From Coemansia sp. RSA 487 (Eukaryota > Kickxellomycota > Kickxellomycetes > Kickxellales > Kickxellaceae): a stretch of 64,000 bases of DNA. The stretch is from positions 62,001 through 126,000 of the forward strand of contig JANBRJ010000016.1 in the NCBI GenBank assembly GCA_027577595.1. Reading direction: 5' to 3'. The translations under genes were made by a program, and so were the position numbers. A model generated the notes under the pieces. That model was not told the DNA's origin and ran no database searches. It worked only from the letters and a program-made list of their open reading frames with translations. Within the stretch, counting starts at the first letter, position 1; the number at the start of each line of letters is the position of its first letter. Shown here piece after piece: positions 1 through 11,397 of the stretch.

Positions 1-740
1 GACATTGGTGTGAGCTGCATCGCTTGTCACACAGTACCAGATACAATGGCGACAATGCATAGAAGCTCGCCAGGGAGGTGCAGTAAATTCACGGCCGCTT
101 TCCCGCAGCATGGACTTGAGCCGTGCCTTTTTTGTGGACTTTAGGCTGGCTTTTGACAAGAGCCCCTATCCATAGAAGACTTGCAGAGTCCCACAGCCCC
201 CTTTTGTCTCCACCTCATCCACGCTCTTGCTCTTTCGGCACTTCTGTATTTTGGTCCACTTCAAGCCAAAAAGCTAAAGCCTGTGGATTTTGTGCAAAGC
301 ACCCAGAAAGCCCAGACATCTTTCTTTCAATGTTGCGTGTTCTTGCGCGTGTGTACGGTCATCAAAGACTATCGACTGCGCTGTTGCTGCAGGTAAATCC
401 CAGAGCACTACCCAAAAAGGTTCCAGCACAAACAAGAGCTCAACCAACATGCACTCTTCCTGCAAAAGGCGTTGATACAAACTAGTGTCTTCCAGGTTTT
501 CCTTGTTTCTGTTTCTTGCTCTAAACCCTTCTCTTTTTCTTTTCCTACTACTGCTATTGTTATTTTCTTTGCCTTTTTATAACCTGGTGTCCTCTTTTCC
601 TTGCACCGGTCTGCAAATCCCAGGACTCTGCTATTGCATTTATATTTACTTCTGACTTTATTGCCAAGCTCAAGCACAACCTCCCCTAATTTTCTCTCAC
701 TCACCCGTACCTATCTCTCTTTCTCTTGGCGTTGTCCCAA
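1..740. other. Intergenic, 5' leader of PKA gene
   Basis: No gene is recognised here. Short ORFs on both strands show no family motif. From about 490 to 725 the plus strand is pyrimidine-rich (runs of CTTTT and TTTCTT), as is common in fungal promoters and 5' leaders just upstream of the kinase start. Confidence 0.5.
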
Positions 741-3344
741 ATGTTTGGGCGCTTGAATGCAAAACTCGCACATCTAAAGGCTAATTCGCAACGCACGCAA
801 ACACAAGGGTCTGGTGCTAGCCTTTCTCCCCTCACTGGTGCCTCTACCTCGACCGCCGAAGGCACGTCAAATCCCCCGTCGGTGTTTGGAACCGCCAGCG
901 CCACAACCACACCGGCAGTCCAGTCCGCTTCAACAAGCAGAGCAGGCTCTCCGTCACCACAAATCTCTAGTTTCCAGGCCGCTAGAGTAGCTGCTAGCCA
1001 CGCCGTTGCCGCTGCCAAGGGTCTATCGCTAAATATTCAGTCAAGGCAGCAACAGCAGCATCGTTGCTATCAGCAGCAAAGTAACCAGCAACCTTTGGAA
1101 TCCGCTACTGGACATCTACCGCAGCAGCAAATATCGTCGTCGGTTGCCGTTCCTGCTGGAAACCCTGCGCTCAAAAGCTATCATATATACGTGGAGACTC
1201 CGTCGGAAAACTCGTTCCCTCCTATTCTCTCGCCCACTACCAAAAGCGCGCCAAAGAGATCAGTTTCATCGAACAAGCGCCGTTTGAGCAGTCCCAGGGT
1301 CGAAACACAGGTCGCTATTGATAGCAGCTCTCCTCACCAGGCAAAGCATTCTAGGCTCGACAGTGCAATAGACACTTGTGGGTCGCCAGCACACGACGCC
1401 CAAGAAGCCGTCCATTTGTGTGATTACCAGCAGCAACAGCAGCAGCAGCAGCAGCAATTAGGCACGGAAAACACGGTTATTACGTCAGACGCCAAACAGC
1501 CACCATCGTGTTCCTCGATTCCCTTGCCCGTACCCTCTTCTGGCCTTGCACACATTGGCGTGACTGACCTTTCAGCATCTTATTGTTCCCCTGCATCAGG
1601 AAGCAGCAACAACGTCAGCAACCCACACGACGGCTATCACCACTATTACAATTCGCCGCAACAGCAACATCTCTATCAGCAGCAACAACAACACGTTGGT
1701 TTATTTCCTTATTCTTCTGGAGCTATACCGAATTTTGACTACTCTTGTACTGACACAAACATATCTAGTCACATATACACACAGCAGCAGCAACAACAAC
1801 CGCCCATGCTCAGCCAACCAAACCACCACTATCCGCAGTATCAGTCGAGTGCGCAAAAGTACACTACGCAGGCGACTATGCGCGAGCAACAGCCTTCCTA
1901 TGTACAGGACAGCCACGGCCCCAAAGCAGACGCTGTCATGTCTAGCTCTACAAATGAGGCGCCACAGATGGTGCACAACGCACCGACTAGTAGTAACCAG
2001 GAGGCATATGCCACTCAGCCACACACAGTGCCGTCCGAAGGCAGGACCCTCGACGACTATCAGATGCTGAATACCTTAGGTAAGCTTTCTTTGAAGCCTC
2101 TCTTATCAGTGGGGGGAGAGGAGACGAGAGAAGTTGTTCAGGTCAGCTCGATACATGTATTATTTGATGTCCTTGTATCGTATGGACAAAGCCACCGCTG
2201 AAAAGTAGTGGATTCCGCCAAGGCTATCTCCTGCTTGTGTGCAGTAGAGTCCGTGTGGCTGCTTTCTATTTGTAACCCAAGGTTGCTAGAAGAGTGCGGC
2301 GAGACACGCGTTTAGGAAATATAGCTGCAGCCACATATTCACCACAAGTCGACAAATGTAACAACAAATCATGGAACAGCACTAAACGCATTTCTAGGAT
2401 TGAAAACACTTTAAACTCTATCTGATATAGGTACAGGGACGTTTGGACGGGTGTTCCTTAGCCAATCCAAGCTGACAAAGCGGTTCTACGCGATGAAAGT
2501 GCTGCGCAAATCGCAGGTAGTGAAGCTCAAGCAAGTGGAGCACATCAACAACGAAAAGAACATCCTGGAGGTTGCACGACACCCGTTTATTGTGCAGCTA
2601 GAGTGCACGATGCAGAACGAGCGCAACCTATACATGCTGATGGAGTATGTGCCAGGTGGAGAGCTATTTTCGCATTTGCGGCGGGCAGGACGGTTCCCAG
2701 ACGACGTTGCGCGGTTCTATGCAGCGGAAATTGTGCTTGCACTGGACTACTTGCACAGCATGAAGATCATCTGGCGCGACACAAAGCCGGAGAACATCCT
2801 GCTGGACGCACACGGGCATGTCAAGCTGACAGACTTTGGCTTTGCCAAGCGCGTCGAAGACCGCACGTGGACGCTGTGTGGGACGCCCGAGTATCTGGCT
2901 CCCGAGATCATCCAGAGCAAGGGCCATGGTAAGGCAGTGGACTGGTGGGCACTTGGGATTCTGATATTTGAGATGCTTGTTGGATATCCGCCATTCTACG
3001 ACGACAACCCGTTCGGAATCTACGAGAAGATCCTGGGTGGGAAGCTGGTGTTCCCGGCGTTCTTCTCAGGCTCGGCAAAGGACCTGATTACGCGGCTGCT
3101 GACGGCGGACGTCAGCAAGCGGCTAGGCAACCTCCAAGGCGACGGCCAGGACGTGAAATCGCACGCGTGGTTCTCGATAATCGACTGGCAGCTCCTCGTT
3201 GAACGACGCGTGCCTCCGCCTATTGTCCCGCCTCACAGACACCCCGGCGACACGTGCAACTTTGACAGGTACCCAGAGCCCCCGCAGGAGCCGGCTCCAG
3301 AGCCTGGTCTCGATCCATACCGTCATCTATTTGCTACTTTCTAA
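741..3344 (+). CDS. cAMP-dependent protein kinase catalytic subunit with long poly-Gln N-terminus
   Basis: AGC-family Ser/Thr kinase, the catalytic effector of cAMP signalling. I read two exons, 741-2079 and 2431-3344, with a 351-bp intron (GTAAGC...ATAG) that splits the codon for the first Gly of the glycine loop. This gives 750 aa. The first ATG in frame is at 741. Residues 1-440 are low-complexity, Ser/Gln-rich with several poly-Gln runs. The kinase domain starts near 441: GTGTFGRV (447-454), ATP-binding Lys469 in AMK, DFG (581-583), activation-loop Thr594 in TWTLCGTPEYLAPE. The AGC tail ends in a C-terminal FATF (FxxF) motif. The catalytic loop is odd: it reads WRDTKPEN (561-568) where PKA normally has YRDLKPEN, though the catalytic Asp563 and Asn568 remain. 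The domain order and C-terminal FxxF favour PKA over PKC or S6K, and I am confident of the family. Confidence 0.93.
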
Positions 3345-5109
3345 ATCTTTTACTTATCGTTTATCATTCCATTTCCTTTTCTGACTCGTGAGATACGTCG
3401 TATTATTTGCTAATTTTCTTGTCTCGTATTTTCTTGGCGATTGTTGTGTAGACAATCAGGTAAAATGCAGACAATTGTTTAAAGTCGATTCTTTGCTTGG
3501 TGAGGCTGAATTGGATATGGACGAGGTTATGCGCATAGTGGGTTTGTTCACTGGAGCGAATTGGAATTTTTAAAACGACTGGGAGTTGAGGAAATGCCGC
3601 CTTGCTGGCTTGGAACATGATGAAACGTGGCGGACAAACGTTCAAAGGAAAAAGCGATTGTCTACATGTTGCTATATGAACGCCATATTTGGAAAGGTGG
3701 ATTTATGTGGCAGCAAGAAAGAAACCATCGAAAAGAGCAAAAGGAGGCTGTTGAATCGAATGGATGAACAGCTCAAGCAAAACAAAAACAAGCGTGTTGC
3801 TTGTGACATTACATTGTCAGTGGTGTGGCTGCAATTCGTTTCGATAGGTGGTGCAATTGATATCGATGTGACAGTTGATGGCATGTGCAGATGACCTATC
3901 AGTCCCTTGCATCAACCAAGCATAGCCTTCAATGGCATGGTCTCCCTCTTTTCTATCCACGCTCTGCTCCATAAACAAGGCGTGGTTGGGAAACGAGGCT
4001 GTTCTGGCTGCAGACACCAACAATACCTGAATGGAATATCCTTGTTTCAGAAAGAATATTGACACTCATGAACTGGGCTGGGCGTCCATCGAGGAGCTAT
4101 TGTCATCTAGACGATGCTTTTGCATGAATGTGCGAGGATAAGAGGACCACCGATTGCATTGACACTTCAAGATGCGCACAGGCAATTGAGACAGTAACAG
4201 TGGGATCGAAAATGGCCAAAGAATGGTCGTCAATCCTTCATGGCAGCCAAAAAGGAAGTTGTTTGCAAAGAACGCGTGCGGGGAAAGGCTGAGCCTGGTT
4301 GTTTCTTTCCAAGCGAGCTTTGGCGTGGAGAAAAGAAACACACATTTCTTTTATTTTTGGCCTTTTTTCCTTTGTGTCAAAGACCTCGCGATATGCACGA
4401 CACGCAGGCAGACGGAACAAGGGATTTTAGGCTTTTCTTTTCAAAAAGGGAAACTCAACAAGCCTGCATCTGCTCGGTGTTGGCTCACTGACCTAGCGGC
4501 GGTTCAAATCCATCGTCTGTGGAGCAATAAACATCTCCCCCACCTGTTCGCAGTATCATTTGTTTTTTTTCGCTTGTGCCAAGTTTGCTCAGCCTCCCTC
4601 CCCTCCACGCCATTTTCCTGTTCTGCTGGTCTTGTTGCGTGTGCACAGGCTTGTTCCCTTTGCTTTTCTCTTCGTCAGCCTCGCTCCCTCGTTATTTTTA
4701 TTTCAAACTCTCTTTCCTGTGTGTTTAAAGGTTCCTCTCCCTCTTCTTTCTACTCATCTCCTTTTTGCCTGTATTTATTCTTGTCTATACGCTGTGCTTT
4801 CCATTTCTTTCTCTTGCCCACCACACTCTTGTACTATTTCCTCCTTTTTGCATGCCCTGACCAGCTCCTTCTATTTGGGACCGCACTCGCTTTGTTTGTT
4901 TGTCAGCCTGGCTGTCCACGTGTTGCGCAAAGTTCCTTTTCACCACACGAGAATCAGTGACCATTTATAGTCCTGTATTGACACCTTTTCTCTCCATTTC
5001 TGGCTGCTGTGCCTCTATATCACATCCTCCCGCCCGAAACAGTCGGTCTGTATTTTTTTAATACATTTGTTTACCATACACACACAGAGCCCTGTTTGGA
5101 GGAGCGAAA
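3345..5109. other. Intergenic, long CT-rich 5' region of RhoGEF gene
   Basis: 1.8 kb without a convincing gene. The second half (about 4540-5000) is strongly pyrimidine-rich on the plus strand, which generates a long Phe/Leu/Ser-rich open frame that I regard as chance. A sequence resembling a tRNA B box lies near 4506 but no cloverleaf could be built around it. Confidence 0.5.
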
Positions 5110-8100
5110 ATGGTCAACCTGCCACTTGGCCAGTCCACAGCACACCACCATTCGGCCAATGGTTTTGGTACGCCGGATGGCTCGCCCCAGAACCGACACC
5201 TACTCAAGAATGAGCAGCACCATCAGCACCATCAGCAGCAGCAGCAGCAGCAACAACAACAACAGAAACCGTCTATAGAGATTCGCCGAGAACCGGTGAC
5301 CAACAGCAGCCCGGCAAAGTCACGAATGCTCTGGCGCGAGGGCTTCACGCCAAACGAGATTGAGAACAGCACCATAAACGAGAAGGAAGTGAAGCGACAA
5401 GAGGTCATATTCGAGATCATACACACAGAGGCCGACTACGTCAAGGACCTTCGGATCATTGTCGATATTCTGCTCACGCCCATGCATAACCTCAAGATTG
5501 TGCCAGCAAATCAGATCGACCTGATCTTTGGAAACGTACGCGAGATCCTGGAGCTGCACGAATCCATCAACCACGCGTTTATGGAGCGCCAACGCCAGCA
5601 GTACCCGGTGCTGTGGGACATCTCGGACGTCCTGCAGCCGTTTGTCCAGCACTTTCGCGTGTACGCCAAGTACATATGCAACCAGGACAATGCGCTCAAC
5701 CTGGTCGATGAGCTGCGCCGCACCAGCAACAACTTTGCGGTGTTCTGGAAGGAGCGCCAGAAACGGCCCGAGTGCCGCAACCTGCCGATAGAGTCCTTCC
5801 TGACCCTGCCGTTCCAGCGGCTGCTCAAGTATCCGCTGCTGCTGCGTACTCTGCTGGACGCGACGGACGGATGGACACAGCAGTCTGCCAACGGTCGCCT
5901 GGTGGCCGAGCAGGTCGACGCGTGGATCAAGAAGATCCAGGATGCGCGCGCAAAGCTTGACAGCTACGCATGTCTTGGCGCGCTGGCCAAGGCGGTCGAT
6001 GGCGTCGACTGGACGCCGCTCCTCCAGGGCGAGTACCAGTTGATGCACAGCGGCCCGGTCAAGGTCACAAACCCGGGTCTGGCGGCCAACGGCACTGCTC
6101 TGCCGCCCGAGGAGGCTGCTACGATGTGGCTGTTCGATTATTTTCTCGTCATCGCGCGCGCTGAGCCTCAGGCCCAGAGCCGCTCGTCAATGATGCTCCC
6201 AAGACCATCATTTTCGACACCGCGCACGAGCCAAGATACTTCCCGCGTGTCCCAGGGCCAAAACAGCCAGAGTCAAGGCCAGGGTCAGGGTGGAAATATG
6301 CCGGTTCCCGGCATGCGCTACTCACTGGTGATGGGCCCCTGCCAGCTCATCGAGGTGCTTGAGCTGGCGCAGTGCAGAGGCTCGCCAGCCGCTTACTTGA
6401 AGGCCATTTCGTTCGAGCCGTCGCAGGACGGGAGCGGCAACGGCAGCAGCAGTGGCGAGATGGGTGCTAAGTCGTCGATTGTCGTAAGGTTTGCGTCGCG
6501 GCACGACTACGCGCAGTGGCGCACCAAGCTGGACGACCAAGTTCGGACGACGTTGACCAAGCAGCCGTCGCTGTCGGCGGATATTCTAGCGGACGCCATT
6601 GCACGGGCCAAGATCATCGACGGCGGGCCTGTGCCGCAGTGCATCGGAGTGACGCGGAGACCGCCGTCCAGCGGGTTTACGAGCGCACAGCCAAGCGCGA
6701 TGACCAGCAGCAACGAGATCCCGACAATCAGCGTGCGCGACGTGTACGTGCAGTTCCCGGCGGCGCGGCACAAGGGCAAGTTGCGTCGTGGGTGGGACTT
6801 TCTGCGCAGCAAGACTGAGGACATCACCGGCCAGGGGATCAAGCACCAGCTGAAAAAGTACGGCGGCGGTGGAAAGCGTCGCGCCACTGAGGCGCCAGTA
6901 GCCATGCGTCGTGGGCCGTCGCGGTCCACCCTGCGCGGCACGCACAAGGACTCGCCCATCTCGATAGCGCGGACTCTGCCGATGCAGCAGCTGTTGGCTC
7001 CACCGCTACCGCCACCGCCGCCCCTAGGCGGAATGGCTGTGACCACGCCACAGTCGCCGTCTTTCGTCCATGTGCCGACGGTCGCTGTGCCGTCAGTGGC
7101 CAACGGGGGCAAAGAGGCGAGTCCTGCGCGGCAGAACAGACTTGTGCGCGAGAGTAGAGTGTCGACGATCGCAGCACTGCCATACACAGCATTCGGCAAC
7201 AGCAGCAATAGGCTTGACCAGTCGATGGAGAGCGTTGCACTAAAGTCGTACACCAGCTATTCATGCCGTCGGTCTGAGGACACTGCAGCGTCATCGATTT
7301 CGTCACCCAGACAGTTCTTCCCAAGCATTGAGTTTGGATCAGCGACGCTTGCCAATATGGACGATGCAGCATCGTCAGTATCCGGCGGACCTGCCCTCAC
7401 AGGGAGGACACTGTCGATGGCAGCCGCAAGGGCAGCGGCAGCAGATATGGATGAGATGATGTCGGACTCAGAGTTCAGCAGCTCCGAGCTTTCAGCAGTC
7501 TTCCCTGAGCATGCAGCCGAAAGATCAGGCTCGACGTTGTTTACGCCCAGTAGCCCTAACTACTTCAAGACGCTTCAGCCCCAGCAGACACAGCAACAGC
7601 AGCGGTCATCTACTACTGGTGGCATGTGTCCCAGGCCATTGCCAATCCCGCCGAGCTCACGCAACTCTCAGGCGTCGTCTGGATCCGGTCGCAAGCCCGC
7701 GCCAATGTTTGAGTTTGGATCGGCCAAGCTGACGTACGGGGGCGATGAGTCGCCCGACAGAAACACGTTGGCTGGGCGGCCGCCGTCGGTGTCGAGTGCC
7801 AGCACAGCGGCAGGAGTGCCAGGGCTGAAGACATGGGGCACGAGTGCACAAGACCTTTTGAGTAGCATGCCTGGGTTCCAGTCATCCTCGTCCCTTGTCT
7901 CTGATCCATGGCAGATGAACACTAATGGCCTGCCTGCACGACTTCCGCTTATGCGTGGATGGCAGCAGCAGCAGCAGCAGCATCATCATCATTCGACCGA
8001 TACCGATAATAACCCATCAAGCGCAAACTCGACTGACTCGTTCTGTATTGTCAACCATGAGCCAATCCTCCCTGCTTTCATGGCTCCACGTCGTCGCCAG

Positions 8101-8178
8101 AGCGTGGGCAAAAGAGACGATTTGCGCATGCGGCGCTCGATGGCTACGCGCTTTGGTGGATCGTCGTTTGAAGGGTAG
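5110..8178 (+). CDS. Rho guanine nucleotide exchange factor (DH-PH)
   Basis: Single-exon 1022-aa protein. A poly-Gln tract (about 42-52) precedes a Dbl-homology domain at roughly 95-285, recognisable from the RQEVIFEIIHTEADYVKDL start (CR1) and LPFQRLLKYPLLL (233-245, the CR3 helix). A PH-like domain follows at about 305-500, interrupted by a Ser/Gln/Gly-rich insert. The remaining 500 residues are Ser/Pro-rich and probably disordered, with a proline stretch near 640 and further Gln/His runs. DH domains catalyse GDP release from Rho-family GTPases at the plasma membrane, controlling polarity and actin. No CNH, BAR or SH3 domain is seen, so it is not a Rom1/2 or Tus1 orthologue in the usual form, and the target GTPase cannot be told. 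Confidence 0.9.
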   Translation: MVNLPLGQSTAHHHSANGFGTPDGSPQNRHLLKNEQHHQHHQQQQQQQQQQQKPSIEIRREPVTNSSPAKSRMLWREGFTPNEIENSTINEKEVKRQEVIFEIIHTEADYVKDLRIIVDILLTPMHNLKIVPANQIDLIFGNVREILELHESINHAFMERQRQQYPVLWDISDVLQPFVQHFRVYAKYICNQDNALNLVDELRRTSNNFAVFWKERQKRPECRNLPIESFLTLPFQRLLKYPLLLRTLLDATDGWTQQSANGRLVAEQVDAWIKKIQDARAKLDSYACLGALAKAVDGVDWTPLLQGEYQLMHSGPVKVTNPGLAANGTALPPEEAATMWLFDYFLVIARAEPQAQSRSSMMLPRPSFSTPRTSQDTSRVSQGQNSQSQGQGQGGNMPVPGMRYSLVMGPCQLIEVLELAQCRGSPAAYLKAISFEPSQDGSGNGSSSGEMGAKSSIVVRFASRHDYAQWRTKLDDQVRTTLTKQPSLSADILADAIARAKIIDGGPVPQCIGVTRRPPSSGFTSAQPSAMTSSNEIPTISVRDVYVQFPAARHKGKLRRGWDFLRSKTEDITGQGIKHQLKKYGGGGKRRATEAPVAMRRGPSRSTLRGTHKDSPISIARTLPMQQLLAPPLPPPPPLGGMAVTTPQSPSFVHVPTVAVPSVANGGKEASPARQNRLVRESRVSTIAALPYTAFGNSSNRLDQSMESVALKSYTSYSCRRSEDTAASSISSPRQFFPSIEFGSATLANMDDAASSVSGGPALTGRTLSMAAARAAAADMDEMMSDSEFSSSELSAVFPEHAAERSGSTLFTPSSPNYFKTLQPQQTQQQQRSSTTGGMCPRPLPIPPSSRNSQASSGSGRKPAPMFEFGSAKLTYGGDESPDRNTLAGRPPSVSSASTAAGVPGLKTWGTSAQDLLSSMPGFQSSSSLVSDPWQMNTNGLPARLPLMRGWQQQQQQHHHHSTDTDNNPSSANSTDSFCIVNHEPILPAFMAPRRRQSVGKRDDLRMRRSMATRFGGSSFEG

Positions 8179-8204
8179 ATTACAGTACATTTTATATAGC
8201 CTTT

Positions 8205-8224
8205 TCTTCCTTCCTTCCTTTTCC
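8205..8224. repeat. (TTCC)n microsatellite between convergent genes
   Basis: Short tetranucleotide tract in the 180-bp shared 3' region of the RhoGEF and NAF1 genes. Similar short tracts lie between four other convergent pairs in the window. Confidence 0.7.
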
Positions 8225-8359
8225 TCTCGTTCCAATGTCTCATTCTCGTTTCTTTGAAATGTACATAAGCCTTGTTTAGCTTTCATAAGAGATGCATAGA
8301 TGTCAGTTAAAACCATAGATACTTGACAGGCGAGTAGAAGAGTATATAATAATTTCTTT

Positions 8360-9280
8360 TTAGAACCCAAGATCCGGGTCATACAGATCTTGGTACGACT
8401 GCACGGTGCGCCCGGAAACCGAGGGCGGTGGCGGTTGCTGCGTGGCATTGCTATCGGGTTTATGCTGAGGTGGAGCCTTTTGCGTGCCCTTGCCCTTGCT
8501 CTTCTTTTGGCGCCTGTGCATTCTTTCAGCTTCATCGTCTGAGAACTCCATGGCGTCGGATCCCACCTCCTCGTCGTACTCGTTGCTTGCATCGGTGCCC
8601 TTTACACGTATCGCGCTCGTATCAACCATCTGCGCCAGCTCGGGCGAATAGAAGACTGGTGTGCCTACCACGCACACCGATGCGTCAATATCCTCGGGCG
8701 CAGGGAAGCGCACAGTGTACATGGGCCGAGTGATGGGGCCAAAGACATCAAACACAAGACCCAGGACACGGCGGTCACTCAGAGCCACGATGCTCTCGCT
8801 GTCGACCACCTGGCGTTCGGCACTCTGGTGCGCGCGGATAATGACTGCAGATCCGACAATGGATTGGATGACGCCCAACTCGCTCAGCGTCGCGGTCTCT
8901 GGCACCACATCCATGGAGGGCTTGCTGACCAAAGGGTCCACCACTTCGTTGCGTGTCGAGGGTCCGTTGTCTCCTGTGTCAGCTGCGATATCCATACCCA
9001 TCTCATCATCGTCCTCTGCTTCTTCTATCATCCGCAATAGTTTGTCATCATCATCATCGTCATCGTCGGATGCTTCTGAGCTGTCTAGGTCGGATGATTC
9101 TTTACCCGCTTCGTCGCCTGCGTCTCTATCGATTTGCGCGTTTGCCTCCTTCACCACTTGCATCAGCCGGTTGATTTCCTCGTTCTTTGTTTCTTGGACC
9201 TGCTGTTGCCGTTGCTGTTGTTCGATTGCCGCTGTCTCGTTTGTTTCTTTGTTGAAAATATCTGCCAACGAGTTACCCAT
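8360..9280 (-). CDS. NAF1: H/ACA snoRNP assembly factor NAF1
   Basis: 306-aa protein. It escorts dyskerin/Cbf5 during nuclear H/ACA RNP assembly and is later replaced by Gar1. Residues about 60-105 are acidic, with an Asp run. The Gar1-like beta-barrel core spans about 125-240, with the hallmark pattern GVIQSIVGSAVIIRA, DSESIV, RRVLGLVFDVFGPI and PMYTVRF. It is followed by the family signature KGTDASNEYDEEV, and the C-terminus is basic and Pro/Gln-rich. The start is the ATG at 9280; an in-frame TTG lies three codons upstream. The gene converges with the RhoGEF gene 180 bp away. The KGxDASNxxDEE motif separates it from Gar1 itself. Confidence 0.92.
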   Translation of the reverse strand: MGNSLADIFNKETNETAAIEQQQRQQQVQETKNEEINRLMQVVKEANAQIDRDAGDEAGKESSDLDSSEASDDDDDDDDKLLRMIEEAEDDDEMGMDIAADTGDNGPSTRNEVVDPLVSKPSMDVVPETATLSELGVIQSIVGSAVIIRAHQSAERQVVDSESIVALSDRRVLGLVFDVFGPITRPMYTVRFPAPEDIDASVCVVGTPVFYSPELAQMVDTSAIRVKGTDASNEYDEEVGSDAMEFSDDEAERMHRRQKKSKGKGTQKAPPQHKPDSNATQQPPPPSVSGRTVQSYQDLYDPDLGF

Positions 9281-9734
9281 GTTGCCCAATTGATGCTGTT
9301 GAATAAAACTGAAATATACAAAATAAAAGATGGAAAATATTCAAGTGAAATAAAAGAAAAGAGAATCAGTTTTTATCCAAAGAAAATCTTGTATTTAAAC
9401 ATTTTTCCATCTCGCTTGATCTGCATGATCAAGGGCATTGAAACGCCAGCTCTCTGTTTTTGAATACTTTTTGAATAGCTGATAAAGCTTTCTAACGATT
9501 CAGAGCTCCCGATACATGAGCCAAGTGCACGGCATTTCCCATTGATACGGGTACCTTCCCAACTCAGGCTATGACAAAGTGGCGACGGCGTTGGAGAGTA
9601 GATGATAATGCTAATTTAAAAAGGACAATGGATACATATATATTTGCTGATTTGATATACAAGCATTAAATGTATGTTTGTCTAGAAATTACACACTTGA
9701 AGAATAGGCTCTTTTAGGAATTATAAATGTAGTC
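9281..9734. other. AT-rich intergenic, 3' flank of receptor gene 1
   Basis: No gene seen. Around 9650-9735 there is weak similarity (ACTTGAAGAATA and nearby) to the 3' flanks of the other two receptor genes, as expected for an old tandem duplication. Confidence 0.5.
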
Positions 9735-10820
9735 TTATGTGCTTTGAAATGTAACTTGGAAATCAGAGATCGAGTCGCTGGAAATAGTGTATACTGAAGA
9801 CAAGCGTGAATAGCTCAAAGGCGAAAGCCCTCGCTCGATATTTACTTCATTGGACGCAATAGCCGAATGGGTTTCAATTTTTTCTTCTGAACGCACCCAA
9901 CGATTCCAAAGATTCTTTTTGGACACTCGTTGAATCGCTGGGTACACAACGAGACCTATTCCCAAAAGCACCGATTGCACCCCTAACAAGGCGACGTTTA
10001 AAAACTCCAGCCCTGTGTATGTGCGTTTCAAGTAGTACGATAGCGAAACCAAGATCAAATTTAACCATTGGGAAATAATAGGCGTGATTGGGTACCAGAT
10101 GATGGTTATAAGCGTATGGTGGAGTGCTTTCGATTGATTCTGTTGTACCAAATCACTCGGAAGGCCGTAAGCACGCGTCGCCCCTTCTTCTATACGCTGC
10201 GCCGCTCTCCGCGCTCGTAAAATGTAAATTCCAATGATAACGACGCTAATGATGCAAATCGCGCCCGAGAAATATTCCCAGAGCGCCACGGTAAGGAGGT
10301 AGAATACATAACCTTTAGGTCTAAAAATATCCGAGATCTTACAATATGATTCAAGAGCCAATCTGCTAGGAGGAAAATAAAGAAATGAGGCTGGAGGAAT
10401 AACTGCTATAAGCACGGCCAATGTCATAATTCCGATTTGCGGCCATCGATTGTATGGAGATACTTTGTGGATGACTACGATTTGCAGATATAGGACGCAG
10501 TAGACACAAAGGTTGATTGGCAATATTGTGGTTGAGCTGGTTAGAAACAGCAATACTCGGCAGCCAACATCTGAATATATTGGTATGAAATATACTAGTA
10601 TCCGAATGATAAAACGCAAGCAGTTGATACCTTGCACAACCACAATTACCCGTACGATGTGATTTTTTCGAATATTCCGATCCAGAGAAATAATCAAAAG
10701 CCCATAAAAGAACGCTAAAAATGATACTGACGCCGATAAAATGAATATGGCTATTGAAAAGGCAGCAAATCCACGGGCGTGGATAACTGGAACCGGTGCA
10801 TTAGCCTCATACTTCTCCAT
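9735..10820 (-). CDS. 7TM receptor-like protein, array copy 1
   Basis: 361-aa polytopic protein starting at the ATG at 10820. Seven hydrophobic segments are visible, with a conserved Cys at the extracellular start of TM3 (GCR) and a Cys in the second extracellular loop (ESYC), the usual class A-like disulfide pair. TM6 contains IWYPITPI, and a Ser-rich cytoplasmic tail of about 65 residues follows TM7. The overall plan resembles fungal Git3/cAMP-receptor-like GPCRs, which sense nutrients at the plasma membrane, but ligand and G protein are unknown. It is the most divergent of three tandem paralogues and has a longer C-terminal tail (DFQVTFQST). Family placement rests on topology and motifs; a non-GPCR 7TM protein cannot be excluded. 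Confidence 0.8.
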   Translation of the reverse strand: MEKYEANAPVPVIHARGFAAFSIAIFILSASVSFLAFFYGLLIISLDRNIRKNHIVRVIVVVQGINCLRFIIRILVYFIPIYSDVGCRVLLFLTSSTTILPINLCVYCVLYLQIVVIHKVSPYNRWPQIGIMTLAVLIAVIPPASFLYFPPSRLALESYCKISDIFRPKGYVFYLLTVALWEYFSGAICIISVVIIGIYILRARRAAQRIEEGATRAYGLPSDLVQQNQSKALHHTLITIIWYPITPIISQWLNLILVSLSYYLKRTYTGLEFLNVALLGVQSVLLGIGLVVYPAIQRVSKKNLWNRWVRSEEKIETHSAIASNEVNIERGLSPLSYSRLSSVYTISSDSISDFQVTFQST

Positions 10821-11164
10821 CGAAAACAACAATGAAAGAATTTGCTAATCCATAGTCACTGAGCTCTGCTAGTTTCTAAAACTGGTGTTCCATCTCACAA
10901 GCTATAGTAATGTTTATAAGCTACTAAGATATGCTATAGAAGAATAAAAACGAAAACAGTAGAGATGAAAAACCCCTGTTGTCTAAATGTCAATGTTAAC
11001 AAAAACCATCCACTCATTATGAATCAAATGTTCCGTGCATAAAAGGAGGCAAATAGCCAGACATAATGTATTCCCATGTTCATTGTATGCACGCTTGGCG
11101 GAAAGTAAAGAAACTTGTGGCTTCGACAGTGCGAGTCTTATATTTTGTTGAGGCAAGCTTTGAA

Positions 11165-11320
11165 CTAAAATTAGCTAACTTGGTTCAGCAACATTAAAGG
11201 CTCCACATTCGTTCACTCTTGACGGAAATAACTAGGAAGGTCAAGTTCGACCCCTTTGGGTTTTGTGGCATATGCGTTAAGAAAGAGTTTGCCCATAGTA
11301 TTTGCATGAGACTGGATAGG
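11165..11320 (-). pseudogene. Decayed copy of glutathione peroxidase 3' end and flank (copy A)
   Basis: This stretch, upstream of receptor gene 1 and downstream of receptor gene 2, aligns with 14410-14530, the spacer and last codons of the glutathione peroxidase gene. Shared words include TTAGCTAA, a TTCACTCTTG-like block and the CCCTTTGGG block that encodes Thr-Pro-Lys-Gly in the intact gene. It is heavily mutated and has no coding capacity. The rest of the 10821-11397 spacer holds no gene. Confidence 0.6.
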
Positions 11321-11397
11321 TTTAATATTTTTTTTTTACATTTATGCTACAATGTACAGTGCTTGAAAAGGAAATGCTTAGTATCTTGTGATATATC

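Noticed and set aside
4480-4540. tRNA-like B box (GGTTCAAATCC)
   Set aside because: The T stem has a mismatch and no matching acceptor, D or anticodon arms could be found upstream.
4223-4960. 245-aa Phe/Leu/Ser/Cys-rich open frame
   Set aside because: It arises from a CT-rich promoter tract; there is no conserved motif and composition follows the base bias.
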